IMG/VR virus record: IMGVR_UViG_3300034062_007461
Coordinates: 1-49,893 of that record
Strand: one strand, 5' to 3'
DNA from: a virus
DNA: 49,893 nucleotides
The position numbers and the translations under genes are program-made. The notes beneath the pieces are model-generated. The model did not search any database, had not been told where the DNA came from, and saw only the letters and a list, made by a program, of their open reading frames with translations. Below, one piece after another: positions 15,561 to 24,716 of the stretch; the stretch's first letter is position 1; each line of letters starts with the position of its first letter.

Positions 15561-16460
15561 TCATAACTTAGTTAATCGCACTGCACCCTGCGCCCAGGTT
15601 GTTACCAACGTGCCAGTATTTTCTCTCACAATATTAGATGCGATTGGATTAACATAAGAATTGGGTGAGCTGGTATTTAAACTATCGTATCCACCTGCAG
15701 GACCAACCGAATCATCTGTACCATTTCCACCACCGAACCCACCATATGTGGTTTGGTTGTTATACCCTGCTCCCGTGCCATTTATACTTTGATTTTTCCA
15801 ATTAGTATTGAATCCTGTTCCGACTGTTCCATCTGCTGAGCTTGAAGCAGTTGCAGGAGTTGAAAATCTTCCTTCACGTTGTCCTAGACCGCCAGCTGCA
15901 ACTAATAATGCTGTCATATCACCAGCTGAAAAGGTCGAACTTCCGCTAGATGATTTTGCAACAACAGTAAATCCTCCGCCAGCCCCGCCCGCAAAATCCA
16001 AGCTACCCGAATTTCCACTTGCGCCCGCGCCTCCTATTGTTATCCAAAGTACATCTCCAGAGTTTAACGTAAAATCTCCTTGTACCGCAGATCCTACGAC
16101 AGACGGTTTATCAGTCGGTCCCCCGGATCCACCTTGCGATTTTATACGCCAGGTACCGGTTTCTGGAATTGTAAAATATATGTAACCAGCCGCGGAAGGT
16201 ATTTTAATATATGTGGCAGCAACCATTGCATCATATGCTCCGGTTTGAGATGTTGAATTAAAATACCCATATATCTCTGCAGCAGTTTGTCCGGAAATAG
16301 GAGTAGTATCATTTGGACCGGAAGTTGTCCTACTTGAAGATACTGTTATTGGACTAGAATAAACGTATAAACCTGAGGGTGCAGGTGCTCCTGGCGGAGG
16401 CGTCTCACCGGAGGTTATTCTTCCGGAAAAACTAACATTATTTAAAGTAAATCTTGCCAT
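15561..16460 (-). CDS. glycine-rich tail fibre protein
   Basis: A protein of 299 residues. An N-terminal beta-type peptide (MARFTLNNVSFSGRIT) and a PPPGAPAP linker are followed by an unusual middle section (ISGQTAAEIYGYFNSTSQ). A glycine-rich domain then begins YIYFTIPETGTWRIKSQG. The GG content is lower than in the other four glycine-rich proteins of the window, and the C-terminus reads WAQGAVRLTKL. It lies between a small structural gene (1-base gap) and the collar fibre. A tip or adhesin role is inferred. Confidence 0.65.
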   Translation of the reverse strand: MARFTLNNVSFSGRITSGETPPPGAPAPSGLYVYSSPITVSSSRTTSGPNDTTPISGQTAAEIYGYFNSTSQTGAYDAMVAATYIKIPSAAGYIYFTIPETGTWRIKSQGGSGGPTDKPSVVGSAVQGDFTLNSGDVLWITIGGAGASGNSGSLDFAGGAGGGFTVVAKSSSGSSTFSAGDMTALLVAAGGLGQREGRFSTPATASSSADGTVGTGFNTNWKNQSINGTGAGYNNQTTYGGFGGGNGTDDSVGPAGGYDSLNTSSPNSYVNPIASNIVRENTGTLVTTWAQGAVRLTKL

Positions 16461-16461
16461 G

Positions 16462-16902
16462 TTATGCTACCCGAGCAGTCCCGCCTATCATAAACCATTT
16501 GTTGTCGGTATACAATAATGTTGCGCTATCACCCACATTGCTAAAAATAATGTTTGCGTTGTTGGCAACATTGGTATTTAAAATAAACGAACCGTTGGCA
16601 GTGGATGTTGTTAACAATACTTTAACTTGACCATTGGCACCGTTGGGAATAGCTATAGTACTTTGAGAAGAACCTACTCCCAAGTATGTTATGGGAGTGG
16701 TTATGTTAACAGTGCTGGCAGAAGTCATATCCTGAGGAGTTCCGCCAAGTACAATATTACCTTTTATTGTGGGATCAGTAATCCCGGCAAATAAAATAGA
16801 TGTGGTGACTTGTTTGCTTACACCGCTTTGAACCAGATACATTGCATCGGGTTTGTTAACTTGTGTTGCTGCGGTTAATTCTGATAATTTTGATTTTGCC
16901 AT
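16462..16902 (-). CDS. putative fibre/baseplate structural protein, 146 aa
   Basis: The first gene after the late box at 16928. It begins AKSKLSELTAATQVNKPDAMYLVQ, a phrase common at the N-terminus of phage fibre and baseplate attachment proteins. The rest is beta-rich (NIVLGGTPQD, ITTPITYLGVG, ATLLYTDNKWFMIGG) and resembles the ends of fibre domains. There are no catalytic motifs. It may connect the following glycine-rich fibre to the particle. Confidence 0.6.
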   Translation of the reverse strand: MAKSKLSELTAATQVNKPDAMYLVQSGVSKQVTTSILFAGITDPTIKGNIVLGGTPQDMTSASTVNITTPITYLGVGSSQSTIAIPNGANGQVKVLLTTSTANGSFILNTNVANNANIIFSNVGDSATLLYTDNKWFMIGGTARVA

Positions 16903-16927
16903 TCTGGTACCAATTGCGTCTGTTAGT

Positions 16928-16935
16928 TATTTATA
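16928..16935 (-). promoter_or_regulatory. T4-type late promoter box TATAAATA
   Basis: Exact late element on the minus strand, 26 bases before the ATG at 16902. It would drive the unit 16902 to 11998. Confidence 0.6.
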
Positions 16936-16947
16936 ACGTGTAAAACA

Positions 16948-17739
16948 TTATTTAAGTCCCAATTCTTTACGAATCTTTGTGGCAGAGATTGAATGTGTGG
17001 CATCATCAAACACTTCTTGTTCAATTTTATATCCAACATCTCGACCATATGTAATGTTTACAATATTTGGAACAACCTGAATCTCATATTGTCCCTGATA
17101 TAATGTATCAAGATCTCGTCTAATGTAGCTCTTAACCTGTTCGATAGCAAAGGGATTGGAACCATTCCAACCTTGGCAATCTCTGATCTGAATAACAACC
17201 TGTCCGGTCTTGGCAATTGATCTTTCGAACAATGCTCGGTGTCCAGGGTGCCAAGGTTGCCAACGACCTAGCATCTGTACTGTTTCTTTTTGCCAGTCAA
17301 ATACTGGTCTGCGTCTGTTATCATAAATGTGAGCCACAATAAACTCTGCCCACTTCTCTGCATTTTGTTCTGTTATTCTAAAGTCATATACATCTGGCGG
17401 CACAAATGCCTTGTTGGTATCTTCAAAGCGGCCTTTTTCAATAGTATCAACCCAGACAGTCCAGTCTGCTTTGAAATTGTTTCGCATCTCGGCCAAAGGT
17501 GCAACGAAATCGCAAATAACATAATCAGTTGTCATGCCATCAGCAAGTTCTCGCATACGCAAACTTTGACGAATACGACCTTCTCGACTGAAATCCCAAT
17601 CATTGTATTTTTTACGAACATCATCAGCATTGAGCCAAGAAACTGTTTTCTTTTCTCTTTGCAGGTATTCTAAAATATATTGGGAAAGATATGTCTTGCC
17701 CGCACCTGGTAAACCCATTACTAAAATTCTCTGTGTCAT
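16948..17739 (-). CDS. APS-kinase-like / HxGH nucleotidyltransferase fusion
   Basis: Two enzymes in 263 residues. The N-terminal half has a Walker A motif GLPGAGKT (residues 9-16), NADDVR and VICDFVAPLAEMR, as in adenylylsulfate kinases. The C-terminal half has H164-P-G-H167 in GRWQPWHPGH and ISATKIR (251-257), the nucleotidyltransferase motifs of NMN adenylyltransferases and ATP sulfurylases. The short second domain favours an NadM/NadR-like NAD salvage enzyme, but PAPS synthesis for the nearby sulfotransferases is an alternative. GGAGTGA precedes the start. Confidence 0.8.
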   Translation of the reverse strand: MTQRILVMGLPGAGKTYLSQYILEYLQREKKTVSWLNADDVRKKYNDWDFSREGRIRQSLRMRELADGMTTDYVICDFVAPLAEMRNNFKADWTVWVDTIEKGRFEDTNKAFVPPDVYDFRITEQNAEKWAEFIVAHIYDNRRRPVFDWQKETVQMLGRWQPWHPGHRALFERSIAKTGQVVIQIRDCQGWNGSNPFAIEQVKSYIRRDLDTLYQGQYEIQVVPNIVNITYGRDVGYKIEQEVFDDATHSISATKIRKELGLK

Positions 17740-17770
17740 AATTTAATCACTCCATGTTAAAATTGTTTAT

Positions 17771-17778
17771 TATTTATT
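17771..17778 (-). promoter_or_regulatory. late promoter-like box AATAAATA
   Basis: One mismatch from TATAAATA on the minus strand, 32 bases before the ATG at 17739. The same variant occurs at 34650 and 41631. Confidence 0.4.
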
Positions 17779-17799
17779 GCCTGTTAAAAACTAAAATTT

Positions 17800-18951
17800 T
17801 TAATTTGTAATAGATAGCATATTTGCTCCGGCTGCAACACTGTACCATGTTGTAGACGAACCAACTTGTACTGGACTGGATCTATGTGTAGTATTGCCTA
17901 AACCAAGTGAGCCGGATCCATTTGCGCCCCATGTCCATAATGTACCATCGGTTTTGATTGCAGCACTAGTAAGATTACCAGCGGAAACCATTGACCAATT
18001 TGTTAGTGCGCCAACCTGTACTGGGCTAGATTTGCTGATAGTAGTGCCGTCACCTAAATTGCCGTAAGTAGTATTATATCCCCATGACCATAACGTTCCA
18101 TCTGTTTTTATTGCTAAGGTATAACCGTCACCACCATCAATACTTGACCACGTAGTCAATGCGCCAATTTGTACTGGACTGGATCTATATATAGTAGTGC
18201 CGTCACCTACATTGCCGTAATAATTGTAGCCCCAGCTCCATAAGGTGCCGTCTGTTTTAATGGCCGCGCTGGTGGACGACGCCGCGGCTATCTTTGACCA
18301 AGTTGTTAGTGCACCAATTTGTTTTGGACTTGAATAATCTGTGGTATTACCCAAGCCTAATCGGCCAGAGCCACCACTACCCCAAGCCCACATGGTACCA
18401 TCTGTTTTGACGGCTATGGTATGCAGAGAGCCGCCAGCAATTTTTGACCATGTGGTTAAAGCACCAATCTGTACTGGACTTGATCTGAATGCGGTATCAC
18501 CTAACCCCAATTGCCCCATGCCAGTGCCATAATTTCCGCCCCATGACCACAAGGTACCATCTGTTTTAATGGCCAGGCTGTGACTATAGCCTGCAGCAAT
18601 ACTCAACCAAGTAGTTAAAGCACCAACTTGTACTGGGCTAGATACTCTACCAGATGGATATGTGCCAACTGGTTCGCCATTGCCCAATTGCCCAAATTGA
18701 TTATATCCCCAGGTCCACAAGGTGCCATCAATTTTTGTTGCCATGCTGTACTGACCGCCTGTGGCAATCTGTGACCATGTGGTTAGTGCGCCAATCTGCA
18801 CAGGACTAGATCTATCAATAGTAGATCCGTCACCAACTGCGCCGTAGGCATTATACCCCCATCCCTGTAGGTAATATACTGGCGGAATTGGAAAGACTGC
18901 TTGCGCGCTAACGTCGCCGACGAAATTTAAGCCTGAAAAAGTAAATGCCAT
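17800..18951 (-). CDS. RCC1-type seven-bladed propeller adhesin
   Basis: The promoter-distal member of the array, 383 residues. The N-terminal peptide is MAFTFSGLNFVGDVSAQ, with linker FPIPP. Blade 1 has Q-G-W-G in place of W-S-W-G. Blades 1, 5 and 6 carry a GDG-T-I loop instead of GLGNTT. Blade 2 has a 9-10 residue insertion (EPVGTYPSGRV) before SSPVQ. These make it one of the more divergent propellers. The closing half-blade ends AAGANMLSIT, where the usual His is replaced by Asn. Confidence 0.83.
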   Translation of the reverse strand: MAFTFSGLNFVGDVSAQAVFPIPPVYYLQGWGYNAYGAVGDGSTIDRSSPVQIGALTTWSQIATGGQYSMATKIDGTLWTWGYNQFGQLGNGEPVGTYPSGRVSSPVQVGALTTWLSIAAGYSHSLAIKTDGTLWSWGGNYGTGMGQLGLGDTAFRSSPVQIGALTTWSKIAGGSLHTIAVKTDGTMWAWGSGGSGRLGLGNTTDYSSPKQIGALTTWSKIAAASSTSAAIKTDGTLWSWGYNYYGNVGDGTTIYRSSPVQIGALTTWSSIDGGDGYTLAIKTDGTLWSWGYNTTYGNLGDGTTISKSSPVQVGALTNWSMVSAGNLTSAAIKTDGTLWTWGANGSGSLGLGNTTHRSSPVQVGSSTTWYSVAAGANMLSITN

Positions 18952-18963
18952 TTTGTTGTTCTT

Positions 18964-20085
18964 TTAATTTGAGATTGCCAGGATCACGTAGTCTGTGTTC
19001 GTAACACTAATCCACGTAGTGCGTGCGCCAATTTGTTTAGGGCTTGAATATGCTGTAGTATTACCTAAACCCAATGTGCTATTGCCACCGGTACCCCATG
19101 ACCACAATGTACCATCTGTTTTAATTGCGTGGGCGGTGTAGCCTTTACTACTAACACTTGACCAAGTAGTCAATGCACCAATTTGAACCGGACTAGATCT
19201 ACTTGTAGTATCTCCTACCCCAAGGGCACCTTGATAATTTCTTCCCCACGACCACATTGTGCCATCGGTTTTAATGGCATATCCGCTTTCTGAACCTGCA
19301 TTAATCGTTGACCAATTAGTTAGAGCACCAATTTGTTTTGGGCTTGAATATGCTGTAGTATTTCCTAAACCAAGTCTACCATGTGCATTTGTTCCCCACG
19401 ACCACATGGTACCATCTGTTTTAATGGCCATGCTGTAGTATAATGCAGAAACATTTAACCAAGCTGTTAGAGCACCAACTTGTACTGGACTAGATCTGTT
19501 ATTAGTATCTCCTAAGCCCAACTGACCGTTAGTATTGCTTCCCCACGACCATAAGGTACCATCTGTTTTAACGGCCAGGCAATGATATGTTCCACCAGAA
19601 ATATTTAGCCAATTGGTTAATGCACCAATCTGTACTGGACTGGATCTGTTATTAGTATCTCCTAAGCCTAATGATCCTTGACCATTTCCGCCCCAAGCCC
19701 ACAATGCGCCGTTTGTGTTAATAGCAACACCACCATTAAATCTAGCGGATATCTTTGCCCATGTAGTTAGAGCACCAATTTGTTTAGGACTAGAATACCG
19801 TGTGGTATTACCTAGGCCTAAATGTCCCGAATCGTTGTAACCCCATGTCCACATGGTACCATCGGTTTTAAGGGCTAGACTGTAAAGATATTGCCCAGCA
19901 GTACTACTCCAATTAGTCAATGCCCCAACCTGATTCGGACTAGATCTACTTGCGGTATCGCCTAGCCCAAGTTGCCCAAAGTTCTGGTATCCCCATGACC
20001 ATAAGTAAAATTCTGGAGGAGCGGGATGAGTAGTTGTGAGGTTAAGACCGGTTATTCCGCTTATGCCAGATAAAGTAAATGCCAT
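18964..20085 (-). CDS. RCC1-type seven-bladed propeller adhesin
   Basis: A 373-residue propeller with N-terminal peptide MAFTLSGISGITGLNL and linker HPAPP. The first loop reads SSPNQ. Blades 3 and 4 share the loop GLGDTNNRSS, which suggests a recent blade duplication or conversion. Three blades (2, 5, 7) have the YSSPKQ loop and the others RSSPVQ, so two loop types are interleaved. The final half-blade begins GARTTW rather than GALTTW. Confidence 0.85.
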   Translation of the reverse strand: MAFTLSGISGITGLNLTTTHPAPPEFYLWSWGYQNFGQLGLGDTASRSSPNQVGALTNWSSTAGQYLYSLALKTDGTMWTWGYNDSGHLGLGNTTRYSSPKQIGALTTWAKISARFNGGVAINTNGALWAWGGNGQGSLGLGDTNNRSSPVQIGALTNWLNISGGTYHCLAVKTDGTLWSWGSNTNGQLGLGDTNNRSSPVQVGALTAWLNVSALYYSMAIKTDGTMWSWGTNAHGRLGLGNTTAYSSPKQIGALTNWSTINAGSESGYAIKTDGTMWSWGRNYQGALGVGDTTSRSSPVQIGALTTWSSVSSKGYTAHAIKTDGTLWSWGTGGNSTLGLGNTTAYSSPKQIGARTTWISVTNTDYVILAISN

Positions 20086-20101
20086 TTTGTTTTTCTTTTA
20101 A

Positions 20102-21250
20102 TTAATAGTAACCGATTGCTGCAGAGTGATAAAAAGTACCGGCAGCGGCATTTGTCCAAGCTGATAATGAACCTACTTGTGTTGGACTAGATCTATCTAA
20201 AGTATCTCCTAGCCCAAGATTACCTGTACTTTGATATGTATCACCCCAAGACCATAGTGTGCCATCTGTTTTAATTGCCAACGTAAAATACGAGCCCGAG
20301 TAAACGTTTCCCCAATTAGTTAATGCACCAACCTGTACTGGACTAGATCTATCTGTAGTATTGCCTAACCCTAATCGTCCATCTGCACCGTAACCCCATG
20401 ACCACATGGTACCATCTGTTTTAATGGCCATATGATAATAATTACCAGCAGAAACCTTAGACCAATTTGTAAGGGAACCTACCTGTACTGGGCTAGATCT
20501 ATGTGTAGTATCACCTTGGCCGAGTTCTCCATAAAAATTACTTCCAGTTGTCCATAATGTACCGTCTGTTTTAATTGCGGCCAGATGATATGGACCTGCA
20601 GAAACTGTTGACCAAGTTGTTAAAGCACCAATCTGTACTGGACTAGATCTATCTGTAGTATTACCTTGACCTAATTGTCCGTAGGTATTTTTACCCCATC
20701 CCCACATTGTACCATTGGTTTTAATTGCATGAACGGTTCTATAATTGCCAGCTGAAACTTTTAACCAATTTGTAAGGGAACCTACCTGTACTGGGCTGTC
20801 TCTATTTGATTCATCTCCTAATCCCAATGCACCTTTATAATTATTTCCCCATGCCCACAATGTTCCGTCTGTTTTAACTGCGGCAGTGTGATAACCTCCA
20901 CCGTCAAAACTATCAGCATTGCCGGCCCAATTAGTTAATGCACCAACTTGTTTTGGACTTGAATAAGTTGTAGTATTACCCAGCCCCAATATTCCAGATA
21001 CACCGTATCCCCATGTCCATAATGTACCATCGGTTTTAACCGATATTTTATGATAACCTCCGGCAGCAACTCTTAACCAATTAGACAATGCGCCAATTTG
21101 CACTGGGGTAGATTTATCAATTGTAGTTCCGTCACCTAGTGCACCATATCCACCATCACCCCAACTCCAAAGGTAATACCCCGGAGGAGTGGGTTGAATT
21201 ATGTTAATTGTTACCCCTGCGTATCCGCCGCCTGAAAATGTAACTGCCAT
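20102..21250 (-). CDS. RCC1-type seven-bladed propeller adhesin
   Basis: A 382-residue propeller with N-terminal peptide MAVTFSGGGYAGVTINI and linker QPTPP. Blade 5 starts W-T-T-G instead of W-S-W-G. The half before blade 3 contains an insertion (AGNADSFDGGGYH). Blades 4 and 5 have GQG in place of GLG. The 31-base stretch AATTTGTAAGG to CTGGGCT recurs at two blade boundaries, near 20467 and 20767. The C-terminus is IGYY rather than the usual ISN. Confidence 0.84.
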   Translation of the reverse strand: MAVTFSGGGYAGVTINIIQPTPPGYYLWSWGDGGYGALGDGTTIDKSTPVQIGALSNWLRVAAGGYHKISVKTDGTLWTWGYGVSGILGLGNTTTYSSPKQVGALTNWAGNADSFDGGGYHTAAVKTDGTLWAWGNNYKGALGLGDESNRDSPVQVGSLTNWLKVSAGNYRTVHAIKTNGTMWGWGKNTYGQLGQGNTTDRSSPVQIGALTTWSTVSAGPYHLAAIKTDGTLWTTGSNFYGELGQGDTTHRSSPVQVGSLTNWSKVSAGNYYHMAIKTDGTMWSWGYGADGRLGLGNTTDRSSPVQVGALTNWGNVYSGSYFTLAIKTDGTLWSWGDTYQSTGNLGLGDTLDRSSPTQVGSLSAWTNAAAGTFYHSAAIGYY

Positions 21251-21277
21251 TTTTTGTTCTTTTCTTTTTTTTAATTT

Positions 21278-22405
21278 TTAGTTACTGATGGCCATGCTGT
21301 GAAAATAACCTGCGGCAACACTTGACCAATTAGTTAAAGCCCCAATTTGCACCGGACTAGATCTATCTGTAGTATTTCCTAAACCCAATTGACCCGTATT
21401 ATTAAAACCCCATGACCACATGGTACCGTCTGTTTTGATGGATAGGTTGTGATATTCACCGGCATCAACACTTGACCAAGTGGTTAACGCGCCAATTTGT
21501 GTTGGACTAGATCTATTTGCGGTATCGCCTAAACCCAATCGCCCCGCATAATTTCTACCCCATACCCACATGGTACCATCTGTTTTAATGGCCAAGTTAT
21601 GATATTGACCAGCAGCAATATTTAACCAATTAGTTAAAGATCCAACTTGTTTTGGACTAGAATAGTATGTCGTATTACCTACCCCCAATTGCCCAAAATT
21701 ATTTTTACCCCATAACCACATGGTTCCATCTGTTTTAATTGCCGATGTGTGCTCATAACCTGCAGCAATATTTAACCAATTAGTTAAAGATCCAACTTGT
21801 TTTGGACTAGAATAGTATGTCGTATTACCTAGGCCTAATTGCCCTTTACCCCCAATACCCCATACCCACATGGTACCATCTGTTTTAATGGCCAAGTTAT
21901 GATATTGACCAGCAACAATATTTGACCATGTGTTTAATGCACCAACCTGTACTGGACTAGATACAGATGTAGTATTACCTAGGCCTAATCGCCCGGCGGA
22001 CCCGTTACCCCATACCCACATAGTACCATCTGTTTTGAGCGCCAGATTGTGTTGACCACCTGCACCAATTTTTGCCCAGGTAGTTAATGCACCAATTTGT
22101 ACTGGATTTGAATAATTTGTGGTATTACCTAAACCTAATTGACCAAGGCTACCCGATCCCCAAGACCATAGTGTACCATCTGTTTTAATGGCCAAGTTAT
22201 GATATTGACCAGCAGCAATATTTAACCAATTAGTTAAAGCCCCAACTTGTACAGGACTAGATCTATCGGTAGTATTGCCTAATCCTAATTGACCTGAATT
22301 ATTTCTGCCCCATGACCACAGGTATTGCGGAGGAGGTGGCGGCGGAGCTGGGCATACTAGATTAAACCCGCCCCTTGTTGAAAAACCTGAAAAGGTAAAT
22401 GCCAT
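21278..22405 (-). CDS. RCC1-type seven-bladed propeller adhesin
   Basis: A 375-residue propeller starting MAFTFSGFSTRGGFNL, with linker PAPPPPPP. The frame extends upstream to 22459, but those codons lie within the previous gene; the ATG at 22405 matches the start of the paralogues. Three blades read W-V-W-G and one W-L-W-G. Two blades share 70 identical bases, and the AAGTTATGATATTGACCAGC string occurs three times, so this gene shows the freshest internal duplication. Confidence 0.85.
   Translation of the reverse strand: MAFTFSGFSTRGGFNLVCPAPPPPPPQYLWSWGRNNSGQLGLGNTTDRSSPVQVGALTNWLNIAAGQYHNLAIKTDGTLWSWGSGSLGQLGLGNTTNYSNPVQIGALTTWAKIGAGGQHNLALKTDGTMWVWGNGSAGRLGLGNTTSVSSPVQVGALNTWSNIVAGQYHNLAIKTDGTMWVWGIGGKGQLGLGNTTYYSSPKQVGSLTNWLNIAAGYEHTSAIKTDGTMWLWGKNNFGQLGVGNTTYYSSPKQVGSLTNWLNIAAGQYHNLAIKTDGTMWVWGRNYAGRLGLGDTANRSSPTQIGALTTWSSVDAGEYHNLSIKTDGTMWSWGFNNTGQLGLGNTTDRSSPVQIGALTNWSSVAAGYFHSMAISN
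21612..21681. repeat. 70-base exact direct repeat, copy 1
   Basis: Identical to 21762-21831, offset by exactly 150 bases, which is one 50-residue RCC1 blade. The repeat spans the AAG-to-SSPKQ part of the blade. Confidence 0.85.
21762..21831. repeat. 70-base exact direct repeat, copy 2
   Basis: Second copy of 21612-21681 within the same propeller gene. The flanks diverge abruptly (ACCCCC against AGGCCT after the repeat), as expected after blade duplication or gene conversion. Confidence 0.85.
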
Positions 22406-22418
22406 TTTGTTTTTCTTT

Positions 22419-23549
22419 TTATCCGATAGCCAGGCTGAAAGAACCACCTGCAGAAACATTTGCCCAATTTGTTAATGATCCAATCTGCACTGGACTAGAT
22501 CTATTTGTGATATCGCCTATACCCAATCGACCAGATTGATTATCGCCCCATGACCACATGGTACCATCTGTTTTAATGGCCAGATTGTGTTCAACACCCC
22601 CTGAAATATTTAACCAAGTAGTTAATGCACCAACTTGTACTGGACTAGATCTATTTGTAGTATCTCCTAACCCCAATGAGCCTACTGCATTTCTTCCCCA
22701 AGACCATAAAGTACCATCTGTTTTTACAGCCAGGCCGTGATAATACCCAGCGGAAACACTTTGCCAAGTAGTTAATGCGCCAATCTGTACAGGACTAGAT
22801 CTATTTGTAGTATCGCCCAATCCAAGTTCGCCGTAACCATTAGCGCCCCATGTCCATAAAGTTCCATCTGTTTTAGTTGCGAGGGCACCAAATCTAATAT
22901 TAGTAATATTTGACCAAGTGGTTAAAGCGCCAATTTGTTGTGGGCTAGATGTATTTGTAGTATTACCCAATCCCAATTGCCCGTTAGACCCTTGTCCCCA
23001 TGACCACATAGTACCATTGGTTTTAATTGCTGCAGCACCGTTTCCAGCAAGTGAAATTATAATTGCCCAATCAGTTAAGGAACCTACTTGTACTGGACTA
23101 GAATATGATGTAGTATTGCCCAATCCTAACTTGTAACCATAATTACCACCCCACGCCCATAAGGTACCATTGGTTTTTATAGCAAACATATTAGACGCTT
23201 TCCCTGTACTAATATTTGCCCAAGTAGTTAAAGCTCCAATCTGTTTTGGAGAAGAATAATATGTAGTATTACCTAAGCCTAATTGACCTGCATAATTTCT
23301 GCCCCAAGACCACATTGTGCCATCTGTTTTTAGAGCCATTGCCCAACCTTCTGCTGCAGCAATACTTGACCAAGTGGTCAATGCACCAATCTGTTTTGGA
23401 GAAGAATAATCTGTAGTATTACCTAACCCCAATCGACCACTAATACCTTGACCCCATGACCAAAGATAATATATCGGAGGTGGTGGTGGTTGAGTAGTGG
23501 TAAATGATATACCCGAATAATTGCCGATACCTGAAATAGTAAATGCCAT
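22419..23549 (-). CDS. RCC1-type seven-bladed propeller adhesin
   Basis: A 376-residue propeller with N-terminal peptide MAFTISGIGNYSGISF and linker QPPPPP. Blade 3 is altered (GGNYGYKLGLG). Blade 4 carries SSPQQ. The half-blade before blade 5 has a rare sequence (ITNIRFGALATKT) lacking the usual AG-x-x-H. The C-terminus stops at SLAIG, two or three residues earlier than in its paralogues. The stop lies 13 bases before the next start. Confidence 0.84.
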   Translation of the reverse strand: MAFTISGIGNYSGISFTTTQPPPPPIYYLWSWGQGISGRLGLGNTTDYSSPKQIGALTTWSSIAAAEGWAMALKTDGTMWSWGRNYAGQLGLGNTTYYSSPKQIGALTTWANISTGKASNMFAIKTNGTLWAWGGNYGYKLGLGNTTSYSSPVQVGSLTDWAIIISLAGNGAAAIKTNGTMWSWGQGSNGQLGLGNTTNTSSPQQIGALTTWSNITNIRFGALATKTDGTLWTWGANGYGELGLGDTTNRSSPVQIGALTTWQSVSAGYYHGLAVKTDGTLWSWGRNAVGSLGLGDTTNRSSPVQVGALTTWLNISGGVEHNLAIKTDGTMWSWGDNQSGRLGIGDITNRSSPVQIGSLTNWANVSAGGSFSLAIG

Positions 23550-23564
23550 TTTGTTCTCTTTTTA

Positions 23565-24698
23565 TTAATAGCTAATAGCCAAAGTGAACGTACCAACTGC
23601 ATCAATCTTTGACCAATTAGTTGATGAACCAATCTGTGTTGGGCTTGATCTATTTGTGGTATCACCTAACCCCAATCGACCGGATCCATTTCCACCCCAA
23701 GCCCACATGGTACCATCTGTTTTAATGGCCACGCTGTGACTTCTACCGGCATCAATACTTGACCAATTGGTTAAAGCACCAACTTGAACTGGGCTTATAT
23801 ATTGAGTGGTACCACCTAAACCTAACATTCCTATATAATTGCGACCCCATCCCCACAAGGTGCCATTATTTTTCAGGGCCACGCTGTGAGCATATTTACC
23901 CCCAGCAACACTTAACCAATTGGTTAGACCCCCTACCTGTTTTGGGCTAGAATAATATGTATAATTATTTAATCCTAACTGACCAAAAGCATTCATCCCC
24001 CATGACCATAACGTACCATCTGTTTTGACGGCCATACTGGCCCTATACCCTCCAGCAATATTTAACCAAGTAGTTAATGAACCAATTTGTACTGGACTAG
24101 ATCTATTTGAGGTATCGCCTAGCCCCAGTGAACCGTGTTGATTAACTCCCCATGCCCACATGGTACCATCTGTTTTAATGGCCATGGTATGCTGACCACC
24201 TGCATTAATCTTTGACCAAGTAGTTAATGCACCAATTTGTACTGGACTAGATATACTTGTAGTATTGCCTAACCCCAATCGACCGCTATTATTATAACCC
24301 CATGACCACATGGTACCATCTGTTTTAATGGCTATGTTGTAGAAGAAACTTCCTTCAATTGTTGCCCAATTGGTTCCTGCGCCAATCTGTACTGGACTAG
24401 ATCTATCTGTAAGATCCCCCAAACCTAACTGCCCCGTATCATTGTAACCCCATGACCATAAGGTACCATCTGTTTTGAGGGCCATGCCGTGATTATACCC
24501 GGCAGCAATATTCAACCAAGAGCCTAGCGAACCAATTTGTTTTGGACTTGAATAACTTGTAGTATTACCTAAACCTAGTCGACCGTCGCTTCCACTACCC
24601 CACGACCATAGATAAGATGTTGGTTCGGGAGGTGGAGGTGGAGTATACACCATGTCGAAACTACCTTTTGTGGTTATACCCGAAAAAATTAATGGCAT
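23565..24698 (-). CDS. RCC1-type seven-bladed propeller adhesin
   Basis: A 377-residue propeller with N-terminal peptide MPLIFSGITTKGSFDMVY and linker PPPPPEP. Blade 5 has GLNNYTYYSS and blade 6 GLGGTTQYIS in place of the GNTT loop. The half-blade before blade 3 is aromatic (EGSFFYNIAIKT). The final half-blade reads IDAVGTFTLAIS and lacks the AG-x-x-H pattern. Variation is concentrated in the same three loop positions as in the other members. Confidence 0.84.
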   Translation of the reverse strand: MPLIFSGITTKGSFDMVYTPPPPPEPTSYLWSWGSGSDGRLGLGNTTSYSSPKQIGSLGSWLNIAAGYNHGMALKTDGTLWSWGYNDTGQLGLGDLTDRSSPVQIGAGTNWATIEGSFFYNIAIKTDGTMWSWGYNNSGRLGLGNTTSISSPVQIGALTTWSKINAGGQHTMAIKTDGTMWAWGVNQHGSLGLGDTSNRSSPVQIGSLTTWLNIAGGYRASMAVKTDGTLWSWGMNAFGQLGLNNYTYYSSPKQVGGLTNWLSVAGGKYAHSVALKNNGTLWGWGRNYIGMLGLGGTTQYISPVQVGALTNWSSIDAGRSHSVAIKTDGTMWAWGGNGSGRLGLGDTTNRSSPTQIGSSTNWSKIDAVGTFTLAISY

Positions 24699-24716
24699 TT
24701 TTTTTTATTCTTTTTA

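Noticed and set aside
17784-17803. AT-only inverted repeat TTAAAAA/TTTTTAA after an RCC1 gene as a terminator
   Set aside because: The stem contains no G-C pairs and would be weak; such AT palindromes are expected by chance here.
22406-22459. N-terminal extension of the RCC1 gene at 21278 (MFLQVVLSAWLS)
   Set aside because: It looks like a signal peptide but lies inside the preceding RCC1 gene; all paralogues start at the equivalent of the ATG at 22405.
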